Of a stretch of DNA of 64,000 nt, positions 18,589-28,026 are shown in pieces. A program made the position numbers and the translations under genes. The DNA comes from G963556115 sp963666605. GTDB taxonomy: Bacteria > Planctomycetota > SZUA-567. Where the stretch lies: assembly GCA_965140405.1 (NCBI GenBank), contig OZ223208.1, positions 1,550,001 to 1,614,000 of the forward strand. Direction: 5' to 3'. The notes beneath the pieces are model-generated. The model worked only from the letters and a program-made list of their open reading frames with translations, searched no databases and was not told the DNA's origin. Each line of letters opens with the position of its first letter. Position 1 is the first letter of the stretch.

Positions 18589-18958
18589 TTATATACTCGT
18601 AAAGCGGTCTGCATTGTCGATGATTTGCATGGCCTTATTGTCATAAATATAATGCAAAGGGGTGATATAGGAAAATAAATAAAATATTCAGTATTATTGT
18701 CCTGATACTCATGCTACACTTTATGGATACTTTGTCAAGCAGTTTGTATTAAATTATATTCTTAATCTGTTAAAAGCAAAAATGCTATGTTTTTTCTAGT
18801 TTATTTGGCTACTCTATTAATATGTAACATTAGTATAGTTGTTCCATAATTAAATGCTATAAATTCAGCATAAATTGACAGCCTTCTAGAGGGGATTGGT
18901 TGTTAAGTTGGGCGTTTGAGTGATTATATCTTGGATGTTCTCAGGTATTAATTAATGC
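18589..18958. other. intergenic region between SulP and hybrid kinase genes
   Basis: 370 bases, both flanking genes on the minus strand. AT-rich; no ORF, no convincing hairpin and no recognised operator. The SulP promoter must lie here. Confidence 0.4.
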
Positions 18959-21310
18959 TCATCTTAAGACATCGTTTATCACTGTATTTAGTGATCTACT
19001 ATTGTATGGTTTAGCTATAAAGCCATTAAGTCCTTTCTCTCTCATCTCCTTTACATCTTCTTCTTGTGAGAAGCCGGATGAAAGAATTACTTTGATATCT
19101 TTGTCGATGGTGCGAAGGTTGGTAAAGCAATCCTTGCCGTTCATCTTAGGCATTATCATATCAAGTATTACTAGATCGAAATCTTTAGGATTGGCAGTGA
19201 AGAGATTTAGAGCTTCTTCACCGTCACTAGCTGTTGTAACTTTGTAGCCCTCTCCAACTAGAATTGCTTTGGCTGTTACACGCATTACATACTCATCATC
19301 AACAAATAGAATGTGTTCTGTATTTTTTTTGCCAACATCTAGTCTTTCGGAAATATTTTTTTCTTTTTTCTCTGATATTGGAAGGAGTATCGTAATGGTA
19401 GTTCCTGATCCAATTACACTGGTAACTGAGATATCACCATTATGCTGTTGTATTATTCCATAGGCAGTAGCTAGCCCAAGTCCTGCACCTTTTCCATCTT
19501 CTTTTGTAGTGAAGAATGGTTCAAAAATTTTTGGGATATTTTCTTTGGGAATACCAATTCCCGTATCGGTTATGATTATCTTTAAAAATTTACCTGGAGT
19601 AAGTTTTGAATTTGGGAGCGAGCAATCGTCATAATTAATGACCACGTTCTCGCTACTAAAAGTGATCTTGCCACCCTCCTTCATTGCACGGGCAGAGTTA
19701 ATACCTATGTTTATTATTACGTTCTGAAGTTGTGATGGGTCACCTACAACAAAGTATTCTGGTGCTTTAAAATTAGTGAAAAATGTTATGCGCTTATCTA
19801 CAGTTCGTTTGAGTAGTTCAATAGCTTCTAATAATACTTGGTGGCAGTCAAGACTTGTTGATGGGACTTTTCCTCGCCTAGCAAAGGTGAGAAGCTTATT
19901 GGTGAGCTCTGCAGCTCTCTCTGAAGTGTTAATAATCATGTCGACAAACATCTTTGATTCATCATCCTTACTTACCTTTTGCTCTAGAAGTTCTGCAAAT
20001 CCAATAATACCACCTAGCATATTGTTGAAGTCATGAGCAACACCTCCGGCAAGTTGCCCTATGGCATCTATTCTCTGGCTATGCTCAAGCTTTTCTTGGG
20101 CTTCAATTTCCTCGGTAATATCTTTGAAGACCAAGATCACACCAAGTATTTTATTATTATCAGAAACAATCGGTGCGGCAGAGTCTGAGATATAGTATCT
20201 TTCTCCACCTTTTGCTGTGAGTATAGTGTTTTTTTCAAGTGTATGTGGCTTGCCTGTTATTTGGACTGTGCTCACTGGATTTGTAGTCACTTGGCCGGTA
20301 TTTGCATTGTGAATGATAAAGATCTTCTCCATTGGTTTACCTATTGCTTCGCCTGCAGACCAGCCGGTTAGTCTTTCTGCTACTGGATTGATTTTAGTTA
20401 TAATCCCTTTAGAGTCTGTTGATATTACTCCATCGCCAATTGAATCCAAAGTTATACTCAGATTTTTAGCTGTTGTTATTGCTTCTTTCTCGTGCTCCGT
20501 CAATATATGAGCCATTTTATAGACTGCAAATCCAGATATGAAAAAAGCTAAGACAATGAATATTCTCATAAATAGCTCATGCATATTTCCGAAAGGTATA
20601 AAGTAATCAATGATTGTCCAGCCTTGTTGTGGAAACCATAGTAATTCAAATATTGTGTCACCAATCCAGAAGAATACAGTGAACACTAGAGTTAACTCTT
20701 GGATGACTGAGCAGGTATTGCTGTTACTTGAGCATGGATGTCGCATAGGATCTCTATGCGAGTCTTGGTGTATATAGTAAATAAAGAATGGTAGCGCAAA
20801 GAAAAATGTTCCTAAGCCATGGGCTAGTGTCCATTTCAATAGGGCATAGGTGATTTGTTCAGTATTGTTAAACCCAAAGAGGTATGTTGAATATACTCCT
20901 CCAATCGCAGTAATTAGAGGGGCAATAATAAGAGCCAAGGTAAAGCAAATAAATACGTCTCCAAAACTTTTAAACGAAAACTTTAAGCCAACTCTTTTGC
21001 GCATCAAGTATGCTACAAATTCTGGGCCTATTGTATTTGTGACAGATATGCAGAGTGCATGGGGAAGAGATGCTCCTAATGAGATGTAGTTTGATAGAAG
21101 TGCACCTATAAGGATGCCTGGAGCAACTGGCATACCACGATAGAATGAGGCGACTAATGCTATAGCGGCCGCTGGCCATATTGGCATGGGTAGTATGCCA
21201 GCATTTTTGAATAGCAAAAAATTAATATAAGATATCAGCCAATAACCTAAAGCTATAAAGGCATTCTCAAGTATCAATCGATTATTAGTATTATTCGATA
21301 TCACATTCAT
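18959..21310 (-). CDS. MASE1-PAS hybrid sensor histidine kinase with receiver domain
   Basis: Protein of 783 residues. Residues 1-285 are a MASE1-type membrane sensor (about eight TM; FFALPFFIYYIHQD near the centre). A PAS domain (about 290-415) has GVISTDSKGIITKINPVAE. The kinase core has the H-box GGVAHDFNNMLGGI, an N-box (IINIGINSARAMKEGG) and G-boxes (DTGIGIPKENI; GAGLGLATAYGI). The C-terminal receiver has an intact acidic pair (FVDDE), the aspartate in VILDMIMPKMNG and the lysine in IAKPY. The HDFNN type of H-box marks the NtrB-like/HPK4 group. It probably passes phosphate through its own receiver; no partner regulator is adjacent. Confidence 0.93.
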   Translation of the reverse strand: MNVISNNTNNRLILENAFIALGYWLISYINFLLFKNAGILPMPIWPAAAIALVASFYRGMPVAPGILIGALLSNYISLGASLPHALCISVTNTIGPEFVAYLMRKRVGLKFSFKSFGDVFICFTLALIIAPLITAIGGVYSTYLFGFNNTEQITYALLKWTLAHGLGTFFFALPFFIYYIHQDSHRDPMRHPCSSNSNTCSVIQELTLVFTVFFWIGDTIFELLWFPQQGWTIIDYFIPFGNMHELFMRIFIVLAFFISGFAVYKMAHILTEHEKEAITTAKNLSITLDSIGDGVISTDSKGIITKINPVAERLTGWSAGEAIGKPMEKIFIIHNANTGQVTTNPVSTVQITGKPHTLEKNTILTAKGGERYYISDSAAPIVSDNNKILGVILVFKDITEEIEAQEKLEHSQRIDAIGQLAGGVAHDFNNMLGGIIGFAELLEQKVSKDDESKMFVDMIINTSERAAELTNKLLTFARRGKVPSTSLDCHQVLLEAIELLKRTVDKRITFFTNFKAPEYFVVGDPSQLQNVIINIGINSARAMKEGGKITFSSENVVINYDDCSLPNSKLTPGKFLKIIITDTGIGIPKENIPKIFEPFFTTKEDGKGAGLGLATAYGIIQQHNGDISVTSVIGSGTTITILLPISEKKEKNISERLDVGKKNTEHILFVDDEYVMRVTAKAILVGEGYKVTTASDGEEALNLFTANPKDFDLVILDMIMPKMNGKDCFTNLRTIDKDIKVILSSGFSQEEDVKEMREKGLNGFIAKPYNSRSLNTVINDVLR

Positions 21311-21503
21311 AAAACTTGTCCTAATTCGATGGTTCGCCTAAGGGGTCTTATATATACTAATGATACCATTTGTGTAATATTTTTTATACTTAATTTTTTG
21401 ATAATAATAAATTATATTAGTTAGTTGTAAATTTAATAATCGTCTATGAAGACGAATGCAGGATGTCTTATTTAGATTAAAACACTAGAATTTGCTATTA
21501 TTT

Positions 21504-22667
21504 TTAGGTTTTTGAGAATTCGGAAAAGTCTGTGTTGAGAATCCAGTCGGTGAACTCTGTATCATCTTCATCTATAGAGAAAAAAGCAAAGCCCATCAAT
21601 GGGAATTTGGTATAGTCTATCTTGCGGAGTTCTTTCAGGTCTGAGAACTTCGTTGCTAGCTTTGTATAATCGAAGGTGCCGATACTTGAAACACTATTAT
21701 TTGATATTACCGACATTCCGTAAACTTTGTTATCATTCCTACTGGTTATTGAGCTCCAATCAGGTTCTCTCTTGTGGGCGAAATATTCATATGGGTTGAT
21801 ACCGTATGCAAAGTAGCAGAGGTCGGTAGTGCACCATCCAGCAAAGCGAAGTGGATTTACTTCTATGGGTTTGATGATACCATCACAGCCAACTCGTACT
21901 TCAGCGTGTAGAGCAAAACCTCTGAGGTCTATCTCATTCTGCAGAGTTTGGAAAAATTCTGTAAGAGGCTGTAGCCAGTTCTTGATAATTGTGCTAGAGG
22001 TGATATAGAGTCTGTCACTCATATCCTCTTGGTCTCTAAATTTGTGTTCAAGAATATTGATTATTATCGGTTTGTTATCATCATTATAATATGCATCAAT
22101 TGCAAATTCTCTACCTTCTATAATGTCCTCTAGGATGAATGAAGATCCATCGAGTACCGATTTCGGAAATATCTTTTCTGTTGCTGTCATTTCAGAAAGA
22201 ATTATGCTCTGTACGCGTTTGAGGGCTTCTTTATTATCTACTCTATATACTCCTGCGCTCAGGAAGCCAACTGTTGGTTTGATGATAAAGGGCTTGGTTG
22301 AGTCATCAAATTTTAGCTTTAAAACTTCGTCTAAACTTGCCGATTTGAAATTGATGTCAGGGAAGTATTCAGCGTAGGTCTGCCTAAAGATTAGCTTGTT
22401 CTTGAATACCTTTATACATTTACGAAGGCGGTGGTCTTCAGGAAGGTATTCGTCTAGCCACACGAGGGCATTTTCACTGTTTATATACAAGCTTCTGCCG
22501 TCCTCAGCTATGAGGCGCTCACGAGCAGCTTGAGTATTTAGGAAGTTTGAGCTTGGGCAGCAACCTTGGGCTTCAAGGAATTTGGTGGAGACAATTCTAC
22601 TCTCGTCTGCGTTGCTTATAAAGTCCTTCGCAATATTTGATATGTATGGTTCAGCAAATATGAACAT
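21504..22667 (-). CDS. ATP-grasp domain protein of unknown substrate
   Basis: Protein of 387 residues. The middle carries an ATP-grasp fold: KPFIIKPTVGFLSAGVYRV (about 133-151, the lysine and glycine-rich loop), SFILEDIIEGREFAIDAYY (about 180-198) and the metal-binding end of the fold with HAEVRVGCDGIIKPIEVNPLRFAG (E and N ligands). The family joins a carboxylate to an amine or thiol using ATP. The N-terminal 100 residues have no match I know, and the C-terminal 90 residues look specific to this subgroup. It could make a small peptide-like metabolite. The downstream-lying Cdd1-type gene is 74 bases away on the same strand. Confidence 0.85.
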   Translation of the reverse strand: MFIFAEPYISNIAKDFISNADESRIVSTKFLEAQGCCPSSNFLNTQAARERLIAEDGRSLYINSENALVWLDEYLPEDHRLRKCIKVFKNKLIFRQTYAEYFPDINFKSASLDEVLKLKFDDSTKPFIIKPTVGFLSAGVYRVDNKEALKRVQSIILSEMTATEKIFPKSVLDGSSFILEDIIEGREFAIDAYYNDDNKPIIINILEHKFRDQEDMSDRLYITSSTIIKNWLQPLTEFFQTLQNEIDLRGFALHAEVRVGCDGIIKPIEVNPLRFAGWCTTDLCYFAYGINPYEYFAHKREPDWSSITSRNDNKVYGMSVISNNSVSSIGTFDYTKLATKFSDLKELRKIDYTKFPLMGFAFFSIDEDDTEFTDWILNTDFSEFSKT

Positions 22668-22741
22668 AATCTTCTTTCCTATATAGGTATGGTGTATGGA
22701 TAGATACTACTTCAGAGTAATACAATTGTCAATATAGTTGC

Positions 22742-23029
22742 TTATTTAGCCTTTAGATGGGCTTTGCGCTCAGGTGTGTAGTAGTGCCACGGATGAGCTG
22801 TCGCTCCTTCCATAAAGTATATTGCGCTGAGGAAGGTGTCTATTACACAGTTATCGATTTTCTTCTTTTTTACTTTACATATCTCACTATGTAATTTATA
22901 GGCGTCCTTGCCAATAAGCATTGTCGGATGGGTGATGCCAATATCTTCAAGCATAGCCGCTATTGCCTTGCCAATATTTGGGATATCCTCTAGGTGGTTG
23001 ATACTGCTTCTATCAGCTTGCGTATTCAT
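22742..23029 (-). CDS. helix-hairpin-helix protein of the Cdd1 (pathogenicity locus) type
   Basis: Protein of 95 residues. LEDIPNIGKAIAAMLEDIGI (12-31) is a helix-hairpin-helix element, followed by KKIDNCVIDTFLSAIYFMEG, which matches the Cdd1/PF11731 pattern (IP-x-IGKA ... D-x-C-x-x-D-x-F-x-x-A-x-Y). The family binds nucleic acid or acts as a small accessory fold; its role is not established. It lies 37 bases after the 167-residue conserved protein and just before the ATP-grasp gene, all on the minus strand. Confidence 0.7.
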   Translation of the reverse strand: MNTQADRSSINHLEDIPNIGKAIAAMLEDIGITHPTMLIGKDAYKLHSEICKVKKKKIDNCVIDTFLSAIYFMEGATAHPWHYYTPERKAHLKAK

Positions 23030-23066
23030 GCGTTTTTCTCACTTTTTGTCAATTTGAGCTCTTAAC

Positions 23067-23570
23067 TTAAAGTTTTCTACTGTCGTATGCCCAATGTAGC
23101 AGAGCCTGGCGTTGGCGTGGTCTACAGGATAGGTCTTGTGGGGCGCAGTTCTTTTTGAGCTGGGCTACATGTCTGGTCATTGCTTTCCATCGCTGGATCT
23201 GCCTAGCATCATCTCTACATCTTCTGCCCATGTAGTACCGGCAGTACCATTGGAACCATCCTCTAGGATCTTCTGGATAGATCCAGTCTTTTCTACGCCA
23301 CTCTGAAAGTGATTGCGAGGCACTAACACCGAAGTAATTCATTTTTGGGTCATGCTTGAGTGGGCTAAGCTTGGCGTTCTCGAACCATTCTTTGGGGAAC
23401 TCATCTTTACAATCGGTCATATATTTTCCTCCGAACACACCTAACTCAAGCATCATTTTAGGTGAAAGTTCTGGGGTAAAATCCAAAGTGAATGAGCCTA
23501 TTTCTTCGGTTAGTTCGTATGTATAGCCTTGTTGCATTTTATCATTTACTACGATTATTCTTGATTGCAA
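23067..23570 (-). CDS. conserved protein of unknown function (167 residues)
   Basis: Start is TTG at 23570: AGGAGG lies six bases upstream, better than for any later ATG. The protein is soluble and rich in aromatic and basic residues. It has FTPELSPKMMLELGVFGGKY near residue 30, CKDEFPKEWF, and a centre with WIYPEDPRGWFQWYCRYYMG followed by GRRC and an Arg/Gln-rich helix. The dense W/Y/C block recalls a widely scattered bacterial conserved hypothetical, often near DNA-related genes, but no function is known to me. It probably forms an operon with the HhH protein downstream. Confidence 0.8.
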   Translation of the reverse strand: MQSRIIVVNDKMQQGYTYELTEEIGSFTLDFTPELSPKMMLELGVFGGKYMTDCKDEFPKEWFENAKLSPLKHDPKMNYFGVSASQSLSEWRRKDWIYPEDPRGWFQWYCRYYMGRRCRDDARQIQRWKAMTRHVAQLKKNCAPQDLSCRPRQRQALLHWAYDSRKL

Positions 23571-24265
23571 TTGACTCCTCCTCAGTAACTCTAAATTCTA
23601 GTAGTATTGTATAATACTTGGTTGTGTAGTTCAATTATAAAGAGTTATTTTGTTAATAGTTTAGTTCTAAAAAGCAAAATTATTAGCTAAACATGGTGAC
23701 ATAAAATATAAGTTTAACCGAAAAATTTAAAAAAAAGTATAAAAGTAATAATGTCTTGTTCGTCTTTTGACAATTTGTTGTTAGCGTTACTACTTAAATT
23801 TGAGATTTCTGTCATTACTTTATGTCTAAATGCGTTACTTTAAGTATTAATCTTAGTAATTATTTTAAGCTCTTATAACTATAGTATCTGGTATTACATT
23901 GAAATTATGATAGTTATGTTTTATATAGTATCGTTTATTTTGCAAAATAGAATAGATCTGTAAAAGTTTAAAGCTGGATATTTACGTTGTTGTAATATAT
24001 ATTTATTAAGATAGTTGTAATATATGTTTTCTGTTGTGCATGTAGATTATATTGATCATAATTCAATTATTGTGCTTGTTACTAGCGTATTTGATGGTTT
24101 GTTTACTTATAATTACAGATTATATAGATTACAGTCTTTTAAAATGTTCAAATTTAGTTACTATTGCTGAAAGTGTTCTTGTAATGAAATGATGCAGTTT
24201 GGTTGTTGTTGTAGGGAAGTAGTGGACTATTTCTTTGTGGTTTATAAAATACTTTAGGATGAAGT
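23571..24265. other. long AT-rich divergent intergenic region
   Basis: 695 bases, no credible gene on either strand. It has two copies of GCGTTACT (near 23785 and 23831) and one TAGTTACT (near 24158), the latter also seen before the Cache/CheW gene. No clear promoter was chosen. Confidence 0.4.
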
Positions 24266-25429
24266 ATGTATAGAAAAATTGTCGGGATTGTCGAGGCTCA
24301 TAAGAGTTTTGGCATTAAATTTCAGCTTATAGTCGTTTTAAACATAATGGTGTGTGTGATGTCTAGCGCCTCATTCTTTTCACTATATGCAATCGGTACA
24401 AAAAATTGTTACATTCTTATCTTTTGGGGTAGTGTTTTTATTTTTTCATCTCTGGTACTGGAGAGATCATTTAGATCGAGTTGGTATAAGCGTACTTTGG
24501 AAATGTCTGTGTATGTGTATGCTTTATTAGCAATGCCTTTGGGATTTATTTTAATGGGTAGTGTTACTATGCCTATGGTCCTGTATACAAACTTGGCATT
24601 TTTTGTTCTCAATTTAGTCGCAACAAAAACCCAACGACTAATAATCAATCCTTTTATGATTTCCTTTGTATTCTTATTTATGTTATATGAATACTATCAT
24701 CCCAACTACCTTTATCAAGTGCCAACTGGCGCAGCTCTTATAAAGTACTATCTATTCGTTGTACCAATTTGTCAAGTTGCCTTCGTCGTTTTGTCGCTAG
24801 TAATTGCAAAGTCGTACATTGGCAAGCAGGAGATGCTGACCAAGAAGAACGATGAACTTGAGAGTTTGATGCGCATTGATGCACTTACTGGTCTGTTCAA
24901 TAAACAATACCTTAATGAACAGATCAAAATTTCTATGTCGTTTTCTCGTCGTATGAAGGCCTCAATGGCTGTACTCGTTATAGATATTGACTTCTTCAAG
25001 AATTATAATGATATATATGGGCATATAAATGGGGATAAATGCCTCGTAAGGGTTGCAGAAATACTGTCCAAATCTGCTATGAGGGATTCAGATATTGTTT
25101 TTAGGTTTGGTGGTGAAGAGTTTGTTATACTGCTAAATAATACTGGAACCGATAAAGCGAAGGCTGTTGCTCAACGACTTAAATTCAATATTAATAATGC
25201 AAAAATAGAACATCAAGCTTCTAAAATAGCTTCTTACCTTACTGTGAGTATCGGGGTCTGTACATATAATGGAGAAGAGAATATGACTCCAGATACGCTT
25301 TTGCATAGGGCAGACAGTGCTCTTTATCTTGCGAAAAATTCTGGAAGAAATCGCTGTGAAAGTGCTGATGACTCAAACTTTGATGAAAAAATGAATAGCC
25401 TAGATAACCTGCAATTATGTAACGAATAA
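24266..25429 (+). CDS. membrane diguanylate cyclase (GGDEF) with intact I-site
   Basis: Protein of 387 residues: about six TM segments over residues 20-185, then a GGDEF domain starting at IDALTGLFNK, with VIDIDFFKNYNDIYGH and active RFGGEEF. RDSD sits five residues before GG, so the RxxD inhibitory site is present and product feedback is expected. It makes c-di-GMP at the inner membrane. The TM domain resembles that of the next gene (shared features such as NLVATK-x-QR and INPFM), so the two are tandem paralogues. Start ATG at 24266 has AGGA six or so bases upstream. The C-terminal tail of about 20 residues is unlike the paralogue. Confidence 0.93.
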   Translation: MYRKIVGIVEAHKSFGIKFQLIVVLNIMVCVMSSASFFSLYAIGTKNCYILIFWGSVFIFSSLVLERSFRSSWYKRTLEMSVYVYALLAMPLGFILMGSVTMPMVLYTNLAFFVLNLVATKTQRLIINPFMISFVFLFMLYEYYHPNYLYQVPTGAALIKYYLFVVPICQVAFVVLSLVIAKSYIGKQEMLTKKNDELESLMRIDALTGLFNKQYLNEQIKISMSFSRRMKASMAVLVIDIDFFKNYNDIYGHINGDKCLVRVAEILSKSAMRDSDIVFRFGGEEFVILLNNTGTDKAKAVAQRLKFNINNAKIEHQASKIASYLTVSIGVCTYNGEENMTPDTLLHRADSALYLAKNSGRNRCESADDSNFDEKMNSLDNLQLCNE

Positions 25430-25624
25430 CTATTGAATTGTATTTTAAGCAATGTTGTTCATGTCTGAAAGCTCAAAAAAATCTTAGTATGTCAATGTGT
25501 ATTTATTATGAAGTGTAGTTTAAAACTTATTGTTTGTTATTGAGTGTGTACGTGTAAGATATTAAAAAAATGCTAGTATTCCCTTTATTGTTCTGTGAAT
25601 ATTGGTAAAATATATACATAGATA

Positions 25625-26752
25625 GTGGTCTTTGGCATATTGTCGGAGGTATATAGAATTAAAATAATCGAGTATTTTAGAGCCCGCAATAAGCATAGTC
25701 TCAACGTTAATCTCGTTGTGTTGCTAAATTTAGTTATATTTGTTGAGGCTTTTCTCACTGTGATATCTACCATTTTTGTGCAGATTGGTGCCGCACGGAC
25801 TTGTTATTGGTGGGTAGTTTTGATCTTGTCAGTCTCTCTAGCAGAACTGGCATTGCATGATGCGTGGCGGAAGCTCGCAAGTTCAGTAACTGTGTATGCA
25901 TATTCAGTATTATTACTGCCAATTTGGGCTCTTATTCATGGAAGTTTTGCTCTATCGGGTGTAGTATACTTAGTAACACTGTTACTTGTGCTCAATATGG
26001 TCGCAACCAAAATTCAGAGATGGATTATCAACCCTTTCATGTTCTTTTTCATGGTGGGTTTTTTAAGCTATGAATATTATAATGATAATTTTATAGCAGT
26101 AATTCCAATTGATGGAGAAATGGCTTTATATTATATTGTGATTATTCCAATAGCTATGATGATAGGGATGGCGATTGTGGTGGCTCTGACCGATACGTAT
26201 AAAAAAGAGCATGCCCTACTGGAAGAGAAGAACAAAGAGCTACAGAGGATGATGCGAATTGATATGCTTACAGGTCTTTATAATAAACAATTTCTAAATG
26301 AACAGATAAAGATTTATATGGCGATCTCAAAGCGTAATGAGATTCCATTGAGTGTAATAGTTATAGATATTGATTATTTCAAAAATTATAACGATATGTA
26401 TGGGCATATTCAGGGTGATAGGTGTCTTGTACGAGTGGCAGAGATCATGAATGACTCTGTGCTTAGAGATAGTGATAGCGTCTTCCGGTTTGGTGGAGAG
26501 GAGTTTGTGGTGCTTTTGCATAACATTGAGCAGAGCGCTGCTAAAGTGGTTGGACAGAGAATTGTTGATAACATAAGAGCCGCAAATATTAAAAATGAAG
26601 GATCTGAAGTTGAAAGTGTTGTTACTGTTAGCGTAGGTCTATATACATTTGATGGTAAGAAGGATATGACCACTAACTCTGTGATTAGAATGGCTGATGA
26701 AGCTTTGTATCAGGCAAAAAATGGTGGCAGAAATAGACTGTGTGCGTTGTAA
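25625..26752 (+). CDS. membrane diguanylate cyclase (GGDEF), tandem paralogue with uncertain start
   Basis: Protein of about 375 residues, same plan as the preceding gene: six TM segments, then IDMLTGLYNK, VIDIDYFKNYNDMYGH and active RFGGEEF with the I-site RDSD. The start is unclear. GTG at 25625 has no ribosome site; TTG at 25640 is possible. A strong GGAGG lies at 25645-25649, inside this reading frame, and no ATG, GTG or TTG follows at the right distance; only ATT at 25658 does. The paralogue's MYRK start aligns with VYRI (GTA TAT AGA) here, which suggests a lost ATG. Enzyme activity itself is not in doubt. Confidence 0.9.
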   Translation: MVFGILSEVYRIKIIEYFRARNKHSLNVNLVVLLNLVIFVEAFLTVISTIFVQIGAARTCYWWVVLILSVSLAELALHDAWRKLASSVTVYAYSVLLLPIWALIHGSFALSGVVYLVTLLLVLNMVATKIQRWIINPFMFFFMVGFLSYEYYNDNFIAVIPIDGEMALYYIVIIPIAMMIGMAIVVALTDTYKKEHALLEEKNKELQRMMRIDMLTGLYNKQFLNEQIKIYMAISKRNEIPLSVIVIDIDYFKNYNDMYGHIQGDRCLVRVAEIMNDSVLRDSDSVFRFGGEEFVVLLHNIEQSAAKVVGQRIVDNIRAANIKNEGSEVESVVTVSVGLYTFDGKKDMTTNSVIRMADEALYQAKNGGRNRLCAL

Positions 26753-26800
26753 TAAATTGTTATTAATGTTCTATTTAGCTCTTTAAAAGACTTTTTTTTC

Positions 26801-26828
26801 TTGACGAAATAGTTGACTGTGGTATCCT
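26801..26828 (+). promoter_or_regulatory. sigma-70-type promoter for the CheX-like gene
   Basis: TTGACG (26801-26806), 16-base spacer, TATCCT (26823-26828), followed by an AT-rich start region about 80 bases before the gene. Confidence 0.5.
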
Positions 26829-26910
26829 ATAATTTATAAAAATTTGTTTGTGTGAGAGTCTGGAGCTTTTTTATTGGTGTTTTTGGTTGCTTTTTGCATA
26901 AGGTCTTATT

Positions 26911-27408
26911 ATGAAGTTACTTAGAATTGATGAAAAACTTGTTGGAGTATTGGTTAAATCGGCTAGAGATGGTTTGGCTATGGCTGGACTAAAACCCATC
27001 CCAGTCGGTGCTAGTAGAAGGTTTACTTGTACAAGAGACGTAACTGCAATTATTGGTTGTGCGGGTAACTGCAATGGATCAATTCTGATAAATACATCTG
27101 AAGAAGGTGCAATGTTTTTGGCTAGTAAGATGCTTGGTGAGGAGTTGAGTGAATTAGATAACAATGTATTAGACGGGCTTTGTGAAATATGTAACATCAT
27201 AGCTGGACAGACTAAAGCAGTGCTCTCTGTTACTGAGTATAAATTCGATAAAATTAGTACTCCATCTGTTGTTGTTGGGTCTAACTACTTTATCTCTCAT
27301 TATAAAGGTGCAACAACTATCAGCGTAGATTTTGAGCTTGATGGAATTATTGCTAATCCTAGGCAGGATCTATCATTCACTATTGCTATGTTCTTGGTCA
27401 AGATATAG
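26911..27408 (+). CDS. CheX/CheC-like CheY-P phosphatase
   Basis: Protein of 165 residues. LDGLCEICNIIAGQTKAVLS (about 91-110) has the E-x-x-N active-site helix of the CheX/CheC family. A similar but weaker helix (GAMFLASKMLG) precedes it. These proteins remove phosphate from CheY and end the signal to the flagellar motor. It stands alone with its own promoter and terminator, away from any che operon, so it may serve another receiver or link chemotaxis to nearby c-di-GMP enzymes. Cytoplasmic. Confidence 0.82.
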   Translation: MKLLRIDEKLVGVLVKSARDGLAMAGLKPIPVGASRRFTCTRDVTAIIGCAGNCNGSILINTSEEGAMFLASKMLGEELSELDNNVLDGLCEICNIIAGQTKAVLSVTEYKFDKISTPSVVVGSNYFISHYKGATTISVDFELDGIIANPRQDLSFTIAMFLVKI

Positions 27409-27448
27409 TGGTAAGAGCCTGACTTTTTCTTGAGTTTTTACAATATTG

Positions 27449-27480
27449 ATCACTACTCGCTTGGGGTAGTGATTTTTTTA
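27449..27480 (+). terminator. intrinsic terminator after the CheX-like gene
   Basis: Stem ATCACTACTC/GGGTAGTGAT (one wobble) followed by a run of seven T. Confidence 0.9.
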
Positions 27481-27580
27481 TTGACATAGGGTGTTTGGTT
27501 CTGTATTATTTCTTATTATTGCCTATTATTTCTTTTTGTTATGTTTTAAGGTGTTTTAAGTTTCTAAGAGGAGTGTTGCT

Positions 27581-28024
27581 TTGGTGGATAAATTTTATTC
27601 TGTAGAAGAAATTTCTGAAATGCTACAGATTCATTCAAAGACTATTCAGAGGTATATTAGAGAAGGAAAGATAATTGCAAGTAAATTTGGGAAGTCGTGG
27701 AGAGTAGCTGCTCATGACTTATCACTATTTATTGAAGATGCAAAGATTTATATTGGAGGTGATAAGCTAGGCTCTAAGGACGAAGTGGGTCTGGATATCT
27801 CTGGCTCTACTGTTATTGATATTCCTGTTAGTAGTAGTTATGAGGTAGATAGAATTACTTCCCAAGTCAACGCTGCTATGAATTCAAAACCTATAGAATA
27901 TGGAAAAAGCAGTGTTAGTGTGCAGTATATCGAGCCAGAAAAAATTGTTCGGGTGATGATATGGGGTAAGATTGGGTTACTCAAGGTAATGCTTGATATG
28001 ATATCAAACCTTGCAAGGAGTTAG
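27581..28024 (+). CDS. excisionase-type HTH protein with C-terminal regulatory domain
   Basis: Protein of 147 residues. Residues 3-50 are an HTH_17-type winged helix (FYSVEEISEMLQIHSKTIQR, then GKIIASKFGKSWRV). The C-terminal half has alternating strands and helices (DRITSQVNAAMNSKPIEYGK; SVQYIEPEKIVRVMIWGKIG), seen in small regulators paired with an alpha/beta hydrolase. The start is TTG at 27581 with AGAGGAG seven bases upstream; GTG at 27584 is an alternative. The hydrolase gene starts two bases after its stop, with the ribosome site overlapping, so they are co-regulated. Probable regulator of that hydrolase; signal unknown. Confidence 0.8.
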   Translation: MVDKFYSVEEISEMLQIHSKTIQRYIREGKIIASKFGKSWRVAAHDLSLFIEDAKIYIGGDKLGSKDEVGLDISGSTVIDIPVSSSYEVDRITSQVNAAMNSKPIEYGKSSVSVQYIEPEKIVRVMIWGKIGLLKVMLDMISNLARS

Positions 28025-28026
28025 TT

